NCBI GenBank assembly: GCA_026119855.1
Contig: JAOWBW010001127.1
Span: 62,001-126,000 of the forward strand
Origin: Campanula takesimana
Taxonomy: Eukaryota; Streptophyta; Magnoliopsida; Asterales; Campanulaceae
Direction of reading: 5' to 3'
Length of the DNA: 64,000 bases
Every line of letters starts with the position of its first letter. Positions within the stretch are counted from its first letter, which is position 1. A model generated the notes under the pieces. It was not told the origin of the DNA and did not search any database. It worked only from the letters and a program-made list of their open reading frames with translations. This document shows, piece by piece, positions 44,234 through 55,894 of this stretch. The translations under genes and the position numbers were made by a program.

Positions 44234-44593
44234 GCAGCCGGTTAAAGCTGTGTTTACAGGCCGTGGTCGATCACCGTTATGGGCCGTGACGAGTGTTAAA
44301 TGCTCGATTTTGTAAGGACTAACTCATGGCTAGTATCAAATTGTCGTGGGGACTAGATGTAATAATCTTAACCCAAATTTGAGAGCACTGGCCGGTAGAA
44401 TTAGGTTTTGAATGCAGCCGAGTTAGGCCATGTTTGTAGGCCGTAGTTGTTCACCGTGGTGGCCGTGGTGAGCGTCAGGAGCTCGGTTTGTGAGGACTAA
44501 CTCGTGGCTAGTCTCAAATTGTCGTGGGAACTAGATGTAATAATCTTAACCCAAATTTGAGAGCACTAGCCGACAGAATTAGGTTCTGATCGT
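44234..44593. repeat. 180-bp direct repeat, two copies
   Basis: GCAGCCGGTTAAAGC at 44234 and GCAGCCGAGTTAGGC at 44414; both contain GAGGACTAACTC-like, CAAATTGTCGTGGG and ACTAGATGTAATAATCTTAA blocks. It lies between the antisense gene and the integrase end. Confidence 0.9.
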
Positions 44594-44796
44594 CTTGATT
44601 CGTGACGTTTAAGTCTTAACTTGGAATGACGATCTCGGCGTTGCTAAGTAATGCTCGGGCCGTGCTTAAGAATCAAAGTTGTGAAAAAGAAACTTTATTG
44701 ATAATAATAAAGGAATATCTGATTTGATAAATGCTATGAACTAAAGACCGAAAATCTAACTAGAAAGTAATGAAAGATAAATAGGGTGCGGAGGTG

Positions 44797-45927
44797 TTAC
44801 TGATAGTACTTCCTCAGGTGCTCTAAATGCCATGGGTGTTTAAGCTCTTTTCCTTCCGGAGTTTTGAGCATGTAGGCCCCTTCTCTGATAAAGTGAGTAA
44901 CAATGTAGGGACCTTCCCAATTCGGAGAGAGCTTATTTTGGTGAGCCTTCAAGTGTGTCGACTCGATCTTTCTGAGTACCCAGTCACCGACTTCAAAAAC
45001 TCTTTTCTTTACCTTGCTGTCATGGTAGGCCTTGGTCTTTTGCTTATAATTTATCATTCTGAGTTGAGCCGTCGGCCTTTTTGCTTCAACTAGGTCTAGG
45101 TCTAGGAGTCGGTTGTATTCATTGACTACCTCGTCATAATTGGACACCCTGAAGGTAGGTAAGGCCATCTCGGCTGGAGCCATAGCTTCTGATCCATAAG
45201 TTAGCGCAAAGGGAGTCTCCCCAGTCAGCCCCCGAGTGGTTGTACGAACTGCCTATAAAGCGAGGGGGAGGTCGTCCAGCCACTTTCCTTGACTTCCTTC
45301 TAAACTCTTGGTCAGGACTTTCAATATTAATTTGTTTGCTGCCTCGGCTTGCCCATTACCTTGAGGATGACTGACCGATGACTTTTTGTGCTTGACTCCT
45401 AGTCTATTTAATTCTTCGGTGAAAGCGTCAGAGAACTGGAGTCCGTTGTCGGTCACGATAGAATGTGGGATGCCGAACCGACACCATATGTAGTCATGGA
45501 TGAAGTTGATGGCGTTTTCCTCTGTGATTTTCTCCAAGGGCTTAGCCTCCACCCACTTTGTGAAGTAGTCGACTGCTACAATTACGAACTTGTTGCTTCC
45601 TTTTGCCAAGGGAAATGGCCCAATGATGTCGACTCCCCACATATAAAATGGCCATGTTGGTATGACGAGGCTTTGTTCCACCGGTGGTACTTTGGGCAGG
45701 TCCGAGAAACACTGGCATTTGTCACACTTCTTTACATAGGCTTGGGCTTCTTCTCTTAAGTTCGGCCAGTAGTAACCGAGTGTGATTACTTTATCAGCAA
45801 GGGTTCTGGCCCCTGGGTGTCCTCCACAGACTCCCTCATGTACCTCGGCCAGAAGTTTCTCGGTATCCTTAGGGGAAACACATCTTAGGAGGGGCCTGAA
45901 GAATGATCTTCGATATAGACTGTCGTT
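44797..45927 (-). pseudogene. pol: integrase of the Retand-like element (one stop codon)
   Basis: Minus-strand continuation of the pol frame. HHCC zinc-binding part: HEGVCGGHPGARTLADK, then CDKCQC. Catalytic core: WPFYMWGVDIIGPF (first D), VTDNGLQF (second D), SHPQGNGQAEAANK (E), so the DDE triad is kept. C-terminus: KVKKRVFEVGDWVLRKI and the GKELKHPWHLEHLRKYYQ end, close to 44797. A TAG at 45253-45255 stands where TGG is expected (LPLALWAVRTTT). Role: joining the cDNA to the host chromosome. The frame is the same as for 45928-47262. Confidence 0.9.
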
Positions 45928-47262
45928 TCAGACTATGTACCTGGCCGTCTTCTTCTTTATAATCTTGGCCGCTAACTCGTCTTCAGGTAGCCTGCCCTTC
46001 TCGATGTAGTCCTTGTAATCTTCAATCCAGGTTCTCTCTCCGTCATCTAGAATTAAGATCTCTAATCTCTCGTAGGCAGGCTGATCGTCATAGATGACCA
46101 GAGGATTGGTCTCTTCTGACGTGGCCATCTTTGACAACAAGTCGGCCTCCTGGTTGTGTTCCCGTCCTACTTGCCTTATTTTCCAGAACTCCAAGTTCTT
46201 AGTGAGATTATGGACGAGATCACGGTATTTCGTCAGCATGTGGTTCTCGGTATTATATTCCCCTTTTACTTGGTTCACCACAAGTTGGGAATCACTGTAT
46301 GCCACCGATTTATTTGCACCAAAGAACTTAGCCCGTTCAATTCCCAAAATCAAGGCCTCGTATTCCGCCTGGTTGTTTGAGGCTGGGAATTTGAATCTGA
46401 TGAAGTCACGGGCTATGTGTTCACCTCCTGGGCCTGTTAGATACACACCGGCTCCACTTTTTCCTTTTGTTGTTGATCCATCTGTGTATAAGATCCAACA
46501 ATCATTTGGCAGTTCCTCCAGTGGTTCCCTATCCATGGGAGTCTTCCTCTTCCTATTGGTAGGCGTATATTCGCTTGAGAACGCGGTCTCGACTAGGAAG
46601 TCAACCAAAGGTTGTGCCATCAAGGTCTTCCTCGGCTTATAGGTTATGTCGAACTCGGTCAATTCAATGGACGAGTTCAATAGTCTTCCAGAGCTGTCCA
46701 TCTTGTGTAGTATCTTCCTGAGTGGAGCGTCGGTGTAAACCGTGATGGGATGAGCAGAGAAGTATGCACGCAGTTTTATGGCGGCAATGACCAAGGCGTA
46801 TGCTATCTTTTCGGCGTTATAGTATCTTCTCTCGGTGTCTGACAACGCTTTGCTTATATAGTACAACGGCTTCTGAATTCCATTATCTTCTCGTACTAAT
46901 ACGGCCGCCACGGCTCTGCCTGTTGCCGCAAGGAATACGGAGAGTGTCTCTCCCAAAATCAGACTGCTAAGTAATGGAGGTGAACCCAGGTATTCTTTTA
47001 TCTGCTGGAATGATGCTGAGCATTCGGGGGTCCAGTCGAAGTCCTTAGTTCCTTTCAGAGCCTTGAAGAATGGTAACGAATTTTCTGCCGACTTAGCGAT
47101 AAATCTTCCCAGAGCGGCCACCCTTCCATTCAACCTCTGAACTTCTTTTACACATGTTGGCTCTTTCATGTCGACTAGGGCCTGGATCTTCTCTGGATTT
47201 GCCTCGATGCCTCGTTGGGAGACCATGAAACCGAGGAACTTTCCCGCCGTGACCCCAAAACA
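45928..47262 (-). pseudogene. pol: RT end, RNase H and second RNase H of the Retand-like element
   Basis: Starts in the RT after a frame change (GVTAGKFLGFMVSQRGIEA), then the RT thumb/connection, then the Ty3-type RNase H (FLAATGRAVAAVLVRED, KALSDTERRYYNAEKIAYAL) and after a linker a second RNase H (WILYTDGSTTKGKSGAGVYL; NNQAEYEALILGI; AYSDSQLVVNQV; HNQEADLLSKMA) with D, E, D and D residues. The double RNase H is a trait of Tat elements; the second copy is thought to be an archaeal-type acquisition. TGA at 45928-45930 stands where TGG is expected (RYIVWNDSLY). Confidence 0.92.
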
Positions 47263-49194
47263 CATTTACTTAGGTTGAGCTTCATGTCGTTTTCTTTCAG
47301 GTTTTTTATAGTCTCCGTTAGGTCCGGGATGTGGCTTCCTGACTTGGTCTTTATTACCATGTCGTCAATATAGGCTTCCATGTTCCTGCCGATCTGGGAT
47401 TTGAACACCTTGTTCACCATCCTTTGGTAAGTTGCGCCGGCATTCTTGAGGCCAAATGGCATCATCACATAATAATAGATCCCTCCTGCTGCTTGGAAGG
47501 CAGTCTTTACGATGTCGTCTTCGGCCATCTTGACTTGGTGGTAACCAGAATAAGCGTCTAGGAAGCTCAAGGTTTGGTGTCCAGCAATAGAGTTGACCAA
47601 CTTGTCTATCCTCGGTAGGGGGTAGCTATCCTTTGGGCAAGCTTTGTTGAGATCTGTGAAGTCGACACATATTCTCCACTTGCCATTTTGTTTCTTCACC
47701 ATTACGACATTAGCCAGTCACTCAGGGTATATCGCTTCTCGGATGATCCCGGCCTTCATCAATTTATCCACCTCGATCTCGATTGCCTTTTCTTTATCTG
47801 TGGAGAAGACCCTTTGTCCCTGCTTGACTGGTTTAAAAAAACGGTCCACCTCTAGTTTGTGGAGAGCGATGGCTTCTTTGACTCCAACCATGTCTTCAAC
47901 TCTCCATGCGAACACGTCTAGGTTGTTTTTGAGCAGGTTGATAAGCTCCTCTCTCTTCCGGGGGAGTTGTTTCCCAATTCGTACCTTCTGTTCTGGGTAG
48001 TCAGGGTTGATAACGACCTCATCTAGCTGGTCAACTGGTCTCAACTCGGGACCATCCCTGAACTCAAAGGTTTCCACAATGATTTGCTTTACTTTTTCCT
48101 TGTCTTTGCCTTCTAGGCTCAAATTCTCCATATCTAGGAGTCTGTCAATCTCGGCATCCATTGGGTCGGGTATTGTGGCCCCCGAGCTTGGGACGAGGAC
48201 GAGGTCTGAACCAATCGGCTCGTCTGAAGCTGTATTCATGGAGATACAGCCGAATCCATCCAATCCATATGTCACCTCGGTCTCCGTCATGTCATTATCA
48301 TCATCCAGTACGACCCAGTCCTCAGGCATGTCTACTGTTATCACACCAATGTGGGGTGCTGATGTTGTGACCGTGGGCGACTTTGATATAGTTATATTCT
48401 TTTCTGGAGTATCTATTTCCATCTTGGTCTTTGCCTTCCTGGACCTCATCACGTGTTCCAAGAAATGTTTAGAGGCACCGGGGACGCAACCTATACCTGC
48501 CGGGGTCGGGAACTTCACCCTTTGGTGGGGGAGGGAGGCAACCATTCCCAATTTTCCTTGGCTAGGAGAGTCCAAGATGGCGTGGTAATCACTGGCCAAA
48601 TCCATAACTGTAAATGTAATTGTGGCCGATGTCCTGTAAGGGAAGTCACCAACTTCTAGTACTAAGTCCACGGTTCCCTTTGCTTCGGCTTTGTGGTTCG
48701 TGAACCCTTCGAGCCTTCCGTTGTACGGTGTCAGCATGGTGTCTGGGAGCTCCATCTCTTTGAAAGTCTTGTATTAGAGCACGTCCTTGGCGGCCCCAGA
48801 GTCAATTAGGAGCCTATCTGACTTACAGTTGTCTATTCTGCCCGTGATGACCAGTGGCTGCTCTCTCATGGCCCTATTCCCGGCTAGTTCGTTGGGAGAG
48901 AAACTAATCACCTCTTCTCCTTTGTGAATCCAAGGGGGGATATGGTAAACCTTGCTTAGCTCGTAGATTTGTTCTTTGAGCTTGGTATTTGAATGAATTT
49001 CCTCCCTTATCACTCCAATCAGCTTTGCCCGGGGCGGTCTATCCTCGCGATCATCCATCGTCTCGTCTTGTTGTCTTTCTTTGCTAAGTATTCATTTAGT
49101 TTCCCCTGATCGGCCCACCTTTGTAGTATTTTCTTTAGGGCAAAGCAATTGTCCGTCTCGTGCCTGTTATCCTGGTGGTAGGGAGAGGAAAAGG
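47255..49194 (-). pseudogene. pol: protease and RT of the Retand-like element (broken)
   Basis: Gag end to RT. 49060-49194 holds a damaged zinc knuckle (YHQDNRHETDNCFALKKI). Protease: LLIDSGAAKDVL just before a TAA at 48774-48776, then VDLVLEVGDFPYR and YHAILDSP in the same frame. A linker leads to the RT: GIIREAIYPE, TGA at 47718-47720 (TGG expected), LANVVMVKKQNGKWRICVDF, PYGYHQVKM-like SGYHQVKMAEDD, MMPFGLKNAGATYQRMV, and the catalytic box AYIDDMVIKT. A one-base loss near 47255-47262 moves the frame to that of the following RNase H part. Confidence 0.9.
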
Positions 49195-50859
49195 TTACAC
49201 AGGCTGGATTGAGTACAGGATAGAAAGCCAGTACTTGCTTGTGTCCCTTGGGAACTTTGGGTTATCATTAAGGGGTTTTAGATTTGGGAGATTCACCAGG
49301 TTCATGATCTCGGAAATCGTCTTTGTAAGGGGGGTAAAGACTTCGGTCAGTCTCGTTCTATTCTTCCCTCGGTTTCCACTTCCATTGGTACCCTGGACCG
49401 AGTCAGAAGTGGGCGGTCTGCCTTCCCTTCCTCGGTCTCGATCTCTGTATCCGGACATCAGCTTCTTTTTTTCTTCAGCAGTTGCTGTTGCATAAGCCAT
49501 CTGGTATAGCTCAGATTTTGTAAGAGGTTCTCTTACCGACAATTCATAGGTGAGCTCGTCTGATCGTTGTCCGTTATAGAAGCACATTATAATCTCCCTG
49601 TCGGTGAGTCTCTCTTCTATTGAGTCAGCCAAGTCTCTGAACCTATTGTAGAAGTCCATAGTTGATTCGCTCTTTCCCTGGACTATGTTTGCCAGATCTG
49701 ACAATCTTTTCTTTCTAGCCCCGGCAGTGGCGAAATACTCTAGGAAACTTGACTTCAATTTGGAGAAGGAGTTGATGCTTTTTCTCTCTAGGTCCATAAA
49801 CCAAGACCTGGCTGCTCCAACTAACGTACTAGCGAAGGCCTTGCAAAGTACGTCGTCTTTGTTGGAAACCAAGGCCATCATACCTTCGAAAGACTGGAGG
49901 TGGTCCATGGCATCAGAACGGCCATAATATTTGTCCAGGTGAGGAATCTTCAACTGGGGATTAGGTGGAGAATCCTTTATCCATTGAGCAAACGGACGCA
50001 TTGCGTCATAGTCGGTCTTCGGCTTTCTCTGCCCCTGGTTCATCTCTATATTGTCCATCCTCTCCTGCAAATCCAATATGATCTGCTCACTGAATTCTGA
50101 GCTGCGATGGGAGCTTCTCGGTCTGTCTCTTTCTCTGTCTCGGTCCGTCCCAACAACTCGGCTTGTGTCTGGATCATCAAGAGGTCGTCTCGGAGGAGTA
50201 CGGCGAGGTGGCTCCTGTCTGGGTGGGACTTGATCTTGATTTTTCCATCGCCGGCTTTCTCCTAGAAATCTCACATCTGGAGATTCTGCCTCTTCTTCTC
50301 TCCTACGGTTTATCTGATCCCTCAGATCTCTTCCATCGGGACTAATTGGGCCAAGTCGACCTTCTAGTCGGCTCGGTGGAGCAGCTCGATTCCCTGGGGG
50401 CGCATCACGCGGTTCCTGATGATGTCTGTCATCAGTGCGTGGGTTCCCCCTTCGGTCACTCCTTTCTCCGCCTCCCAAAGCTCCTCTTGTGCCAGAGGGC
50501 TGGGCGAAGGGTGCCAAGGAATGATCAGGGTCAAATTCTAGAAGAGCCCTCTGAGCATCAGCTAGTTGCTGAAGGGTTGAGAGATTCTGATGTAATAATG
50601 CCATCCGATCAATTGGTGCCGGCCTAGAAGGGCCAGCCTCGGTAAGCTGAGGACGGGAAGTCGTTCGTCTCCGCCGTCCATACTGGTGAGTAATTTCAGG
50701 CGCCGGCCCACTGGAACGGGTGTGCATCCCGCCCCCCTGAGGTGGAGGAGGGAGGCCTTGATTCAGAGCGTTGTTATTTGCCACGTTAGGTGGTGGCGAG
50801 TTAAGATTGGCATCCGGTGTAACGCTAGCTTCCCGGCCGTCGGCGCAAGTTTCAGACAT
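49195..50859 (-). pseudogene. gag of the Retand-like element
   Basis: About 555 codons from ATG 50859 (MSETCADGREASV); the upstream frame is also open into the LTR, but this is the first ATG after the PBS. N-terminal third: Pro/Arg/Gln-rich, low complexity. Then a helical stretch (IILDLQERMDNIEMNQGQRK) and the Retrotrans_gag domain (PHLDKYYGRSDAMDHLQSFE; CKAFASTLVGAARSWFMDL; FLEYFATAGARKKRLSDLAN; STMDFYNRFRDLADSIEERL). The frame ends early near 49195, just before the zinc knuckle, which is in another frame, so a frameshift removed it. Apart from that the gag is well kept. Confidence 0.9.
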
Positions 50860-50904
50860 GAGGAAACTAGTGGTTTTCCGAACAGAGATTCTCCAACGAC
50901 GTTT

Positions 50905-50923
50905 CCCGGCAATGGAACCAATC
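50905..50923 (-). promoter_or_regulatory. primer-binding site of the Retand-like element
   Basis: On the minus strand GATTGGTTCCATTGCCGGG, next to the LTR end. It resembles, with differences, the TGGCGCCGTTGCCGGGG type of PBS; the tRNA is not assigned. Confidence 0.55.
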
Positions 50924-51263
50924 TGATGCTGCAAAAAACGTGTCGGATCAGCCCTTCGTCTAGCGGTTCGGATAAATCCAGCAATGAGAACTTCCCCGTT
51001 CGGATATGCGCACAATGAAAAACGTAAGTGGACTCCCTGTGATAATGGGAGGTTTTCGGTACAAGTCGGCCCTTCTTCTAGCTCGGCTCGGCACGGAGGC
51101 CTTCTAGGGATTAGGCTTCTTGGAACTCGGTCTAGGCAAGGTCTGTACGATGTCGGCCCATAAGTATAGGCTTCTGGTGAATGGGACTCTCGGTATAGGT
51201 CTTTTAGGTGTATGGGCCCAGAGCATATGGGTCCCATTTACCCAAGTCGGTTTATGTCGTTCA
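50924..51263 (-). repeat. 5' LTR of the Retand-like element (336-bp deletion)
   Basis: 340 bp, ends as in the 3' LTR. Relative to 31245-31920 the middle is missing; the join lies at CGTAA, which occurs at both ends of the missing segment in the long LTR. Because this is the LTR that would drive transcription, the deletion may have hit the promoter. Confidence 0.93.
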
Positions 51264-51268
51264 TAATA
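51264..51268. repeat. target-site duplication, right copy (Retand-like element)
   Basis: TAATA, identical to 31240-31244. Confidence 0.85.
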
Positions 51269-51394
51269 TTAAACTGAGATTATATCATTTAGTGGTATAA
51301 ATTCATAACTCAAAGACGTGTAAATAATAAACTTATATTTTGAAATATTTATACTTTGGAATATTATATTGGTTTAATTTATCCAAGTTAATTA

Positions 51395-51458
51395 AGAGGA
51401 GGTCTCCTGTGCGGCGGTTGCACCGTGCGACAGGCCGACCTTCCTCTTTTTTTTTTTT

Positions 51459-51494
<36 letters not shown>

Positions 51495-52560
51495 CCACCC
51501 CCAACCTTTTTTTCCTCCTAACAAAAGTAACACTTATTATAACGAATTGTAACACTTTTTTCTTTTCAAATGTAACATATTTTTTTTTTTCAAAATGTAC
51601 CACAATTTTGCTGCAATAGATTAAAGATAACATAAAGATTGACAACTAAACCAATGTCACACTTTTTATAAATGAATGTTACACATTTTTTTTCAAATGT
51701 AACACTTTTTTTTTTTCAAATGTAACACTTTTTTTTAAAAAAAAATGTACCACAATTTTGCTGCAATAGATTAAGATAACATAAAGATTGACAACTAAAA
51801 CTAATGTCACACTTTTTATAAAAGAATGTAACACTATTTTTTTCAAATGTAACACTTTTTTTTTTCAAAATTAACATAAGATTAACAAACTAAACTAATG
51901 TTACGTTTTATAAAAAATGAATGTAATATTTTTTTCCTCAATTGCAACAGATTATATTCTTAAATGTAACATTATATCTGAAAATGTAACAATTTTTTAT
52001 TGAGAAAGTAACAATTGAAATGCAAACCCGATTATATATATGAATTTTTACTATTTTTTTTAAAGAAGAAAAGTAACATTTACTAAATAAAAATGTTACA
52101 TTCATCTATATAAAAAAATTATAATCATATATTCACTTTGTTACACTTCAAATATTACTTTTTTTAACCACAAAAACTATCAAAACAATTTAATTTTTTT
52201 TGTAAAATTGATGTTACATTTGACTGTAAAAGTGTTACTTTTTGAAGATGAAACTGTTACTTTTATTAGAACAGAGTGTTACATCTCAGCTGACAAAGCA
52301 ACTCAAACTTTTTGCGTGTAAAAAAATATGTTTTTTTTTTTTAAATCAAACTATATCATGACCTATGTAGTTTTATTCGTCTCGTCGAGATGAACACAAC
52401 GGTATTCTTAATTTTTTTTCTGTGTTATAAATCTTAAGATATAGCATTTTAAAGTTATTGGAGTTTTTTTTAGGGAAGACACGTGTCGCGATCTACGAAG
52501 TGGGAAGGCTGGATCCAACGGTCGGATGTAACGGAGCAGGAGTGCGCGAGAAGCGGCGGA
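51395..52560. mobile_element. GTAAC-rich non-autonomous DNA-element relic
   Basis: No ORF. Many TGTAACA and GTTAC motifs and poly(T) runs (one of about 46 bases near 51447-51492). ATTTTGCTGCAATAGATTAA with ACATAAAGATTGACAACTAA recurs at about 51604 and 51757, 153 bp apart. The motif style equals the arms of the MULE-like element (25690-26520, 28760-28940), and 52330-52470 resembles 24920-25030. The borders AGGAGGTCTCCTGTGCGGCG (about 51400) and the CpG-rich end near 52485-52560 are possible termini, not proven. Confidence 0.5.
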
Positions 52561-53713
52561 ACAATTCCTGGGTTGCGGCAGCACCCAAGACTTTGTCGTT
52601 AATTAAAGTATATTTATTCTAATTATCTTCATGGTTAACCTGATTTAATTAGGATTAAGTATCCTAATCCTAGGTCTTCTGAAGTAAGCCCACGGCACAT
52701 GTCAATATATAGAAACAATGCCTTAGGTTTTATTATATACATGCACAAGGAGATAGATAGGATGCAGAAACAACTTTGGGTGGAGGCCATATGGTTTCGG
52801 CCATACGCTGTACTGTGAATCCGGGTGCAGTTGCTCCGTCCTCCGTTTGTTAATTTCTTCTTCTTGTACGGGTTAATACCCTTTTCCAATGGAACCAAAT
52901 AATCCTTAATCCATGGTGAATGTATGAGGGACTCAGGCGAAGTGGGATAGCAGGCGCAAGTAGATCTGTACCTGTGTGCGCAGACTTTGGTACTAATCTT
53001 GAGATCGTTTTATCCTCGGAGGAATTTGTCAGTATCCAAAATCGCACGAGTAGGAGGCAATAATTTCTCTTAGGAGAGTCTTACGCAGGCGACTCGATCT
53101 GATAAGTGTTTTGCCTCCCTTCTAATATTTTGATTGTTGTTTACCCGATAAGTGTTCTAACTTCCGCTTTAATTTTCTGATTGTTCAAGTATGCTTGATT
53201 TACTTGTACCGTTATTTGTTGGTTTGCTATGATTATACTGATTACATGATTGCTCATTTGATTATTTGTATAATCTGCTCGTTGCGTAATTTATTATTCC
53301 AACAATCTAAGAGAAATTAGTGTCACGTTTTCTTGTTAATTATAGTTGATTTGGTACATTCTTAATTTGTCCATATAATCATTATATACTTGAAAGATGA
53401 AATCTTTGAACAAGTAAATTTAATGGTAGGAACATATTAAATTTGCATGATTATAATAATGGACAATTCGTCTTGTGCTTGTTATTGATGGTTCTCTATA
53501 CATGAACCGGGAAAATTAGTGCAAATAAATAATTGGCTTAATCAAATAATAATATGAAAATAGTTTTCTAGATTATTTAATTTTGCGTTGATAAAATTAG
53601 TTGTAAAGGTTCAAGGAAATTTGAATCTTGCTAATTTTAGTATGATCTAGAAATCTCATAGAATTTCATGTAAAGTGAAATAAGAGTTTTGAGTTATTTT
53701 GATCATGAACGTT
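52561..53713. other. unclassified non-coding stretch (possible LTR relic)
   Basis: No supported gene. CAATATATAGAAAC (about 52704-52717) may be a TATA box followed by a leader-like region; TGATAAGTGTT occurs twice (about 53100 and 53146), in GCAGGCGACTCGATCTGATA-like sequence. It might be part of an LTR element, but no PBS or terminal repeat was found. Confidence 0.35.
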
Positions 53714-55889
53714 TGTCGCGACCCCGGACCCCGCGGGCCCGAGACCGCGATTTGGACGTCGACTCTAAAACCAAAACTGTGAAATACCGAAGTTAAAAAT
53801 TTCATTTGATACCCAAAAGGTGATGATCCAAAGTTTTACAAAACCAGGTTTGATAAAAACCAATTACAACTATCATAAACTTCCACAAGTTTATGCCCAA
53901 CAAAATACAAATATACAATTCTTAATGACGTCATTGTTTGGTACAACTACCCCAAAAAGGTTACACATTTATATAATGTAAACCAACCTATAACAACCTT
54001 CCCCAAAAGAATGGATCCACACTCGACGTCCTCTTTCTCGTGATCAGCGAGACTAATCCTTAGCACCTGGGGGGGGGTTAAGGAAAAACAAAGATAAAAG
54101 AAAAGGGGGTGAGATAAATCTCAATAAGTTACTAATGCAACTACATGACATGCTATGATGCAATAATCAATAATAAATCACATAACACATAGCAATTATC
54201 ATATATCAGATAGCAGCGGAAATAAACACATAACAAAGGATATAGCCAAGGTTTTCCCAAACTGATAAACCAAATAAAGGTCGCTGCGCAGCTTCAATAA
54301 TCAACAAATCATCATCTTCATAATAGCATGAAAGCCGAAGAGAAAACCCCGGTACCGGAACCAATAACAAAGTAAGGTGCCACAAAGGGCGGGAGCCATG
54401 CCACAAAGTCATGCTCCAAACAACTCAACCAAGGCCGATCTGGAAGAGGAAAATAAGGGCAAAACAATGGTCGACACCATAATGGACTTGGCCGGTGCCA
54501 TCACAATATCTCACATCGCCCGACACAACCACAAATACCAGCTGGGCTTTCAAGTAAAAGCTAAGTAATAAAATATTAGCACGATAAACAACCATTGATT
54601 CCAAAGTAGGGAACCATACCAAGTAGTCACCAAGAAAGTGAAATGAACCAACAATAACCAATTAAGGTGCTTTAATAATTTCCACAATGATAACACCACT
54701 CCCTTATCACATTTGATCATAAAGGATCCAGTTAACTCAAGCACACAACCAAAACTATTCACTCATCTCGAAGAGCTCAAGGAGAGCTTTAAAATGATAG
54801 TTTATTCGTCCAAAACGGAGTTCGGAGGAGAAAGTTAGGGAGGAAACAGTTTTAGAAGAAAAGGGAAAAATATATCAGAGTCCCAGCTTGGCACGACCGT
54901 GCCTAAGAAAGTGGCACGACCGTGCCAAAAATGACAAGAGGAAAGTGAAGGTTGGCGCGACCGTGCCTAAGGAAGTGGCACGACCGTGCCAAACATTACG
55001 AGAGGAAAGTGAAGGTTGGCGCGACCGTGCCAAATAAAGGGGCACGACCGTGCCAGAAGAACAATGCCCAGATTCTTCCTGGGTTCAAACATACCCGAAA
55101 ATGGCACCCAAACAACCCAAAATTCTTACCATTTCTCAAATACTCAAAATCAAGACTTCCAATAAGCATAACTATGAACCAAACAACTTATAAACTTGAA
55201 TAGGACCAAAATAACACATCTAGAAACCCAAATCAAGGTTTAAATCCCAACCTTCATATGATCACCATTTTTAACCAAAAATCCAAATAAATTCCAAACT
55301 CAACCAAACTTCAAATATAACACATCAAACATCATATAAACATGATATGAACATTTTAGCATAAAAATGGGGGAAAAGTAACTTACTTGATAAATCTCAA
55401 AGTTGACAGAATTCAATTCTTTTTGGTTCTACGCGATCCTATCGACGATCTAAACAAGGTTCATGTTTTAAGAAATGAGAGATTACAAGAGGAAGAGGAA
55501 GAAAATGAGGAGAGAAGGAAGAAGATGAAACTTACCCCTTTTTCTTCTAAGGGAGGAGAGAGAGATGGGAGAGAGGGATAGAGGTGGAGTGTGAGGGTGA
55601 AAGAGTAGGGTGAGGGAGGTGAGTAGGGAGAAGATGAAGATTGAAATGTTACACCTAGCCCCCTTCCCCCACTAACTAGCACAATTACTTACACTCCCGA
55701 CTAATAATTAAGACTCAACACTTCCACACTAGCCCAAATAACTCGAATAAAATGCTAGGCATAATTATTATAACACATAAAATGCACACATAATTATTTA
55801 AATAAATAATAATTTAAATAAATAAACAAGCAAATAAATAATAATTATTTATTACTAATAAAATAGAGCCTAGATTTCGGGTCGTGACA
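53714..55889. repeat. solo LTR with 5-bp target duplication
   Basis: 2176 bp. Begins TGTCGCGACCCCGGACC and ends TTCGGGTCGTGACA, so the ends are inverted repeats with TG...CA. ACGTT flanks it on both sides (53709-53713 and 55890-55894). No internal coding region: only one LTR is left, as after LTR-LTR recombination. LTRs of the TGTCGCGACCC...GGGTCGTGACA type are known from chromovirus-like Ty3 elements, but the lineage is not proven here. Six GGCRCGACCGTGCC hairpins lie at 54890-55054. Confidence 0.88.
54890..55081. repeat. 64-bp unit, three copies, two 14-bp hairpins each
   Basis: GGCACGACCGTGCC or GGCGCGACCGTGCC starts at 54890, 54913, 54954, 54977, 55018 and 55041: spacing 23, 41, 23, 41, 23. 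Each word is an inverted repeat (arms GGCACG/CGTGCC, two-base loop). The linkers GAGGAAAGTGAAGGTT are repeated too. Confidence 0.95.
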
Positions 55890-55894
55890 ACGTT

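Larger units (their letters stand above)
31245..51263 (-). mobile_element. Ty3/gypsy Tat element, Retand-like, complete but with a copia insertion
   Basis: Minus-strand LTR element: 5' LTR 50924-51263, PBS, gag, protease, RT, RNase H, a second RNase H, integrase (down to 44797), a long 3' region with genes on the opposite strand, PPT, 3' LTR 31245-31920; 5-bp duplication TAATA. Without the 7.7-kb copia (33751-41442) and one 5-bp duplication it is about 12.3 kb. The second RNase H between RT-RNase H and integrase, and extra ORFs in antisense near the 3' LTR, are known traits of the Tat/Retand group. Gag-pol has four stop codons and at least two frame breaks, so the copy is not autonomous. Confidence 0.95.

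Noticed and set aside
51100..51237. Gag start inside the 5' LTR (frame open to 51237)
   Set aside because: The frame is open by chance through the LTR; the first ATG after the PBS is at 50859 and fits the family.
54890..55081. CRISPR-like array (regular short repeats)
   Set aside because: Spacers are repeats themselves, the context is a plant LTR, and no cas genes exist here.
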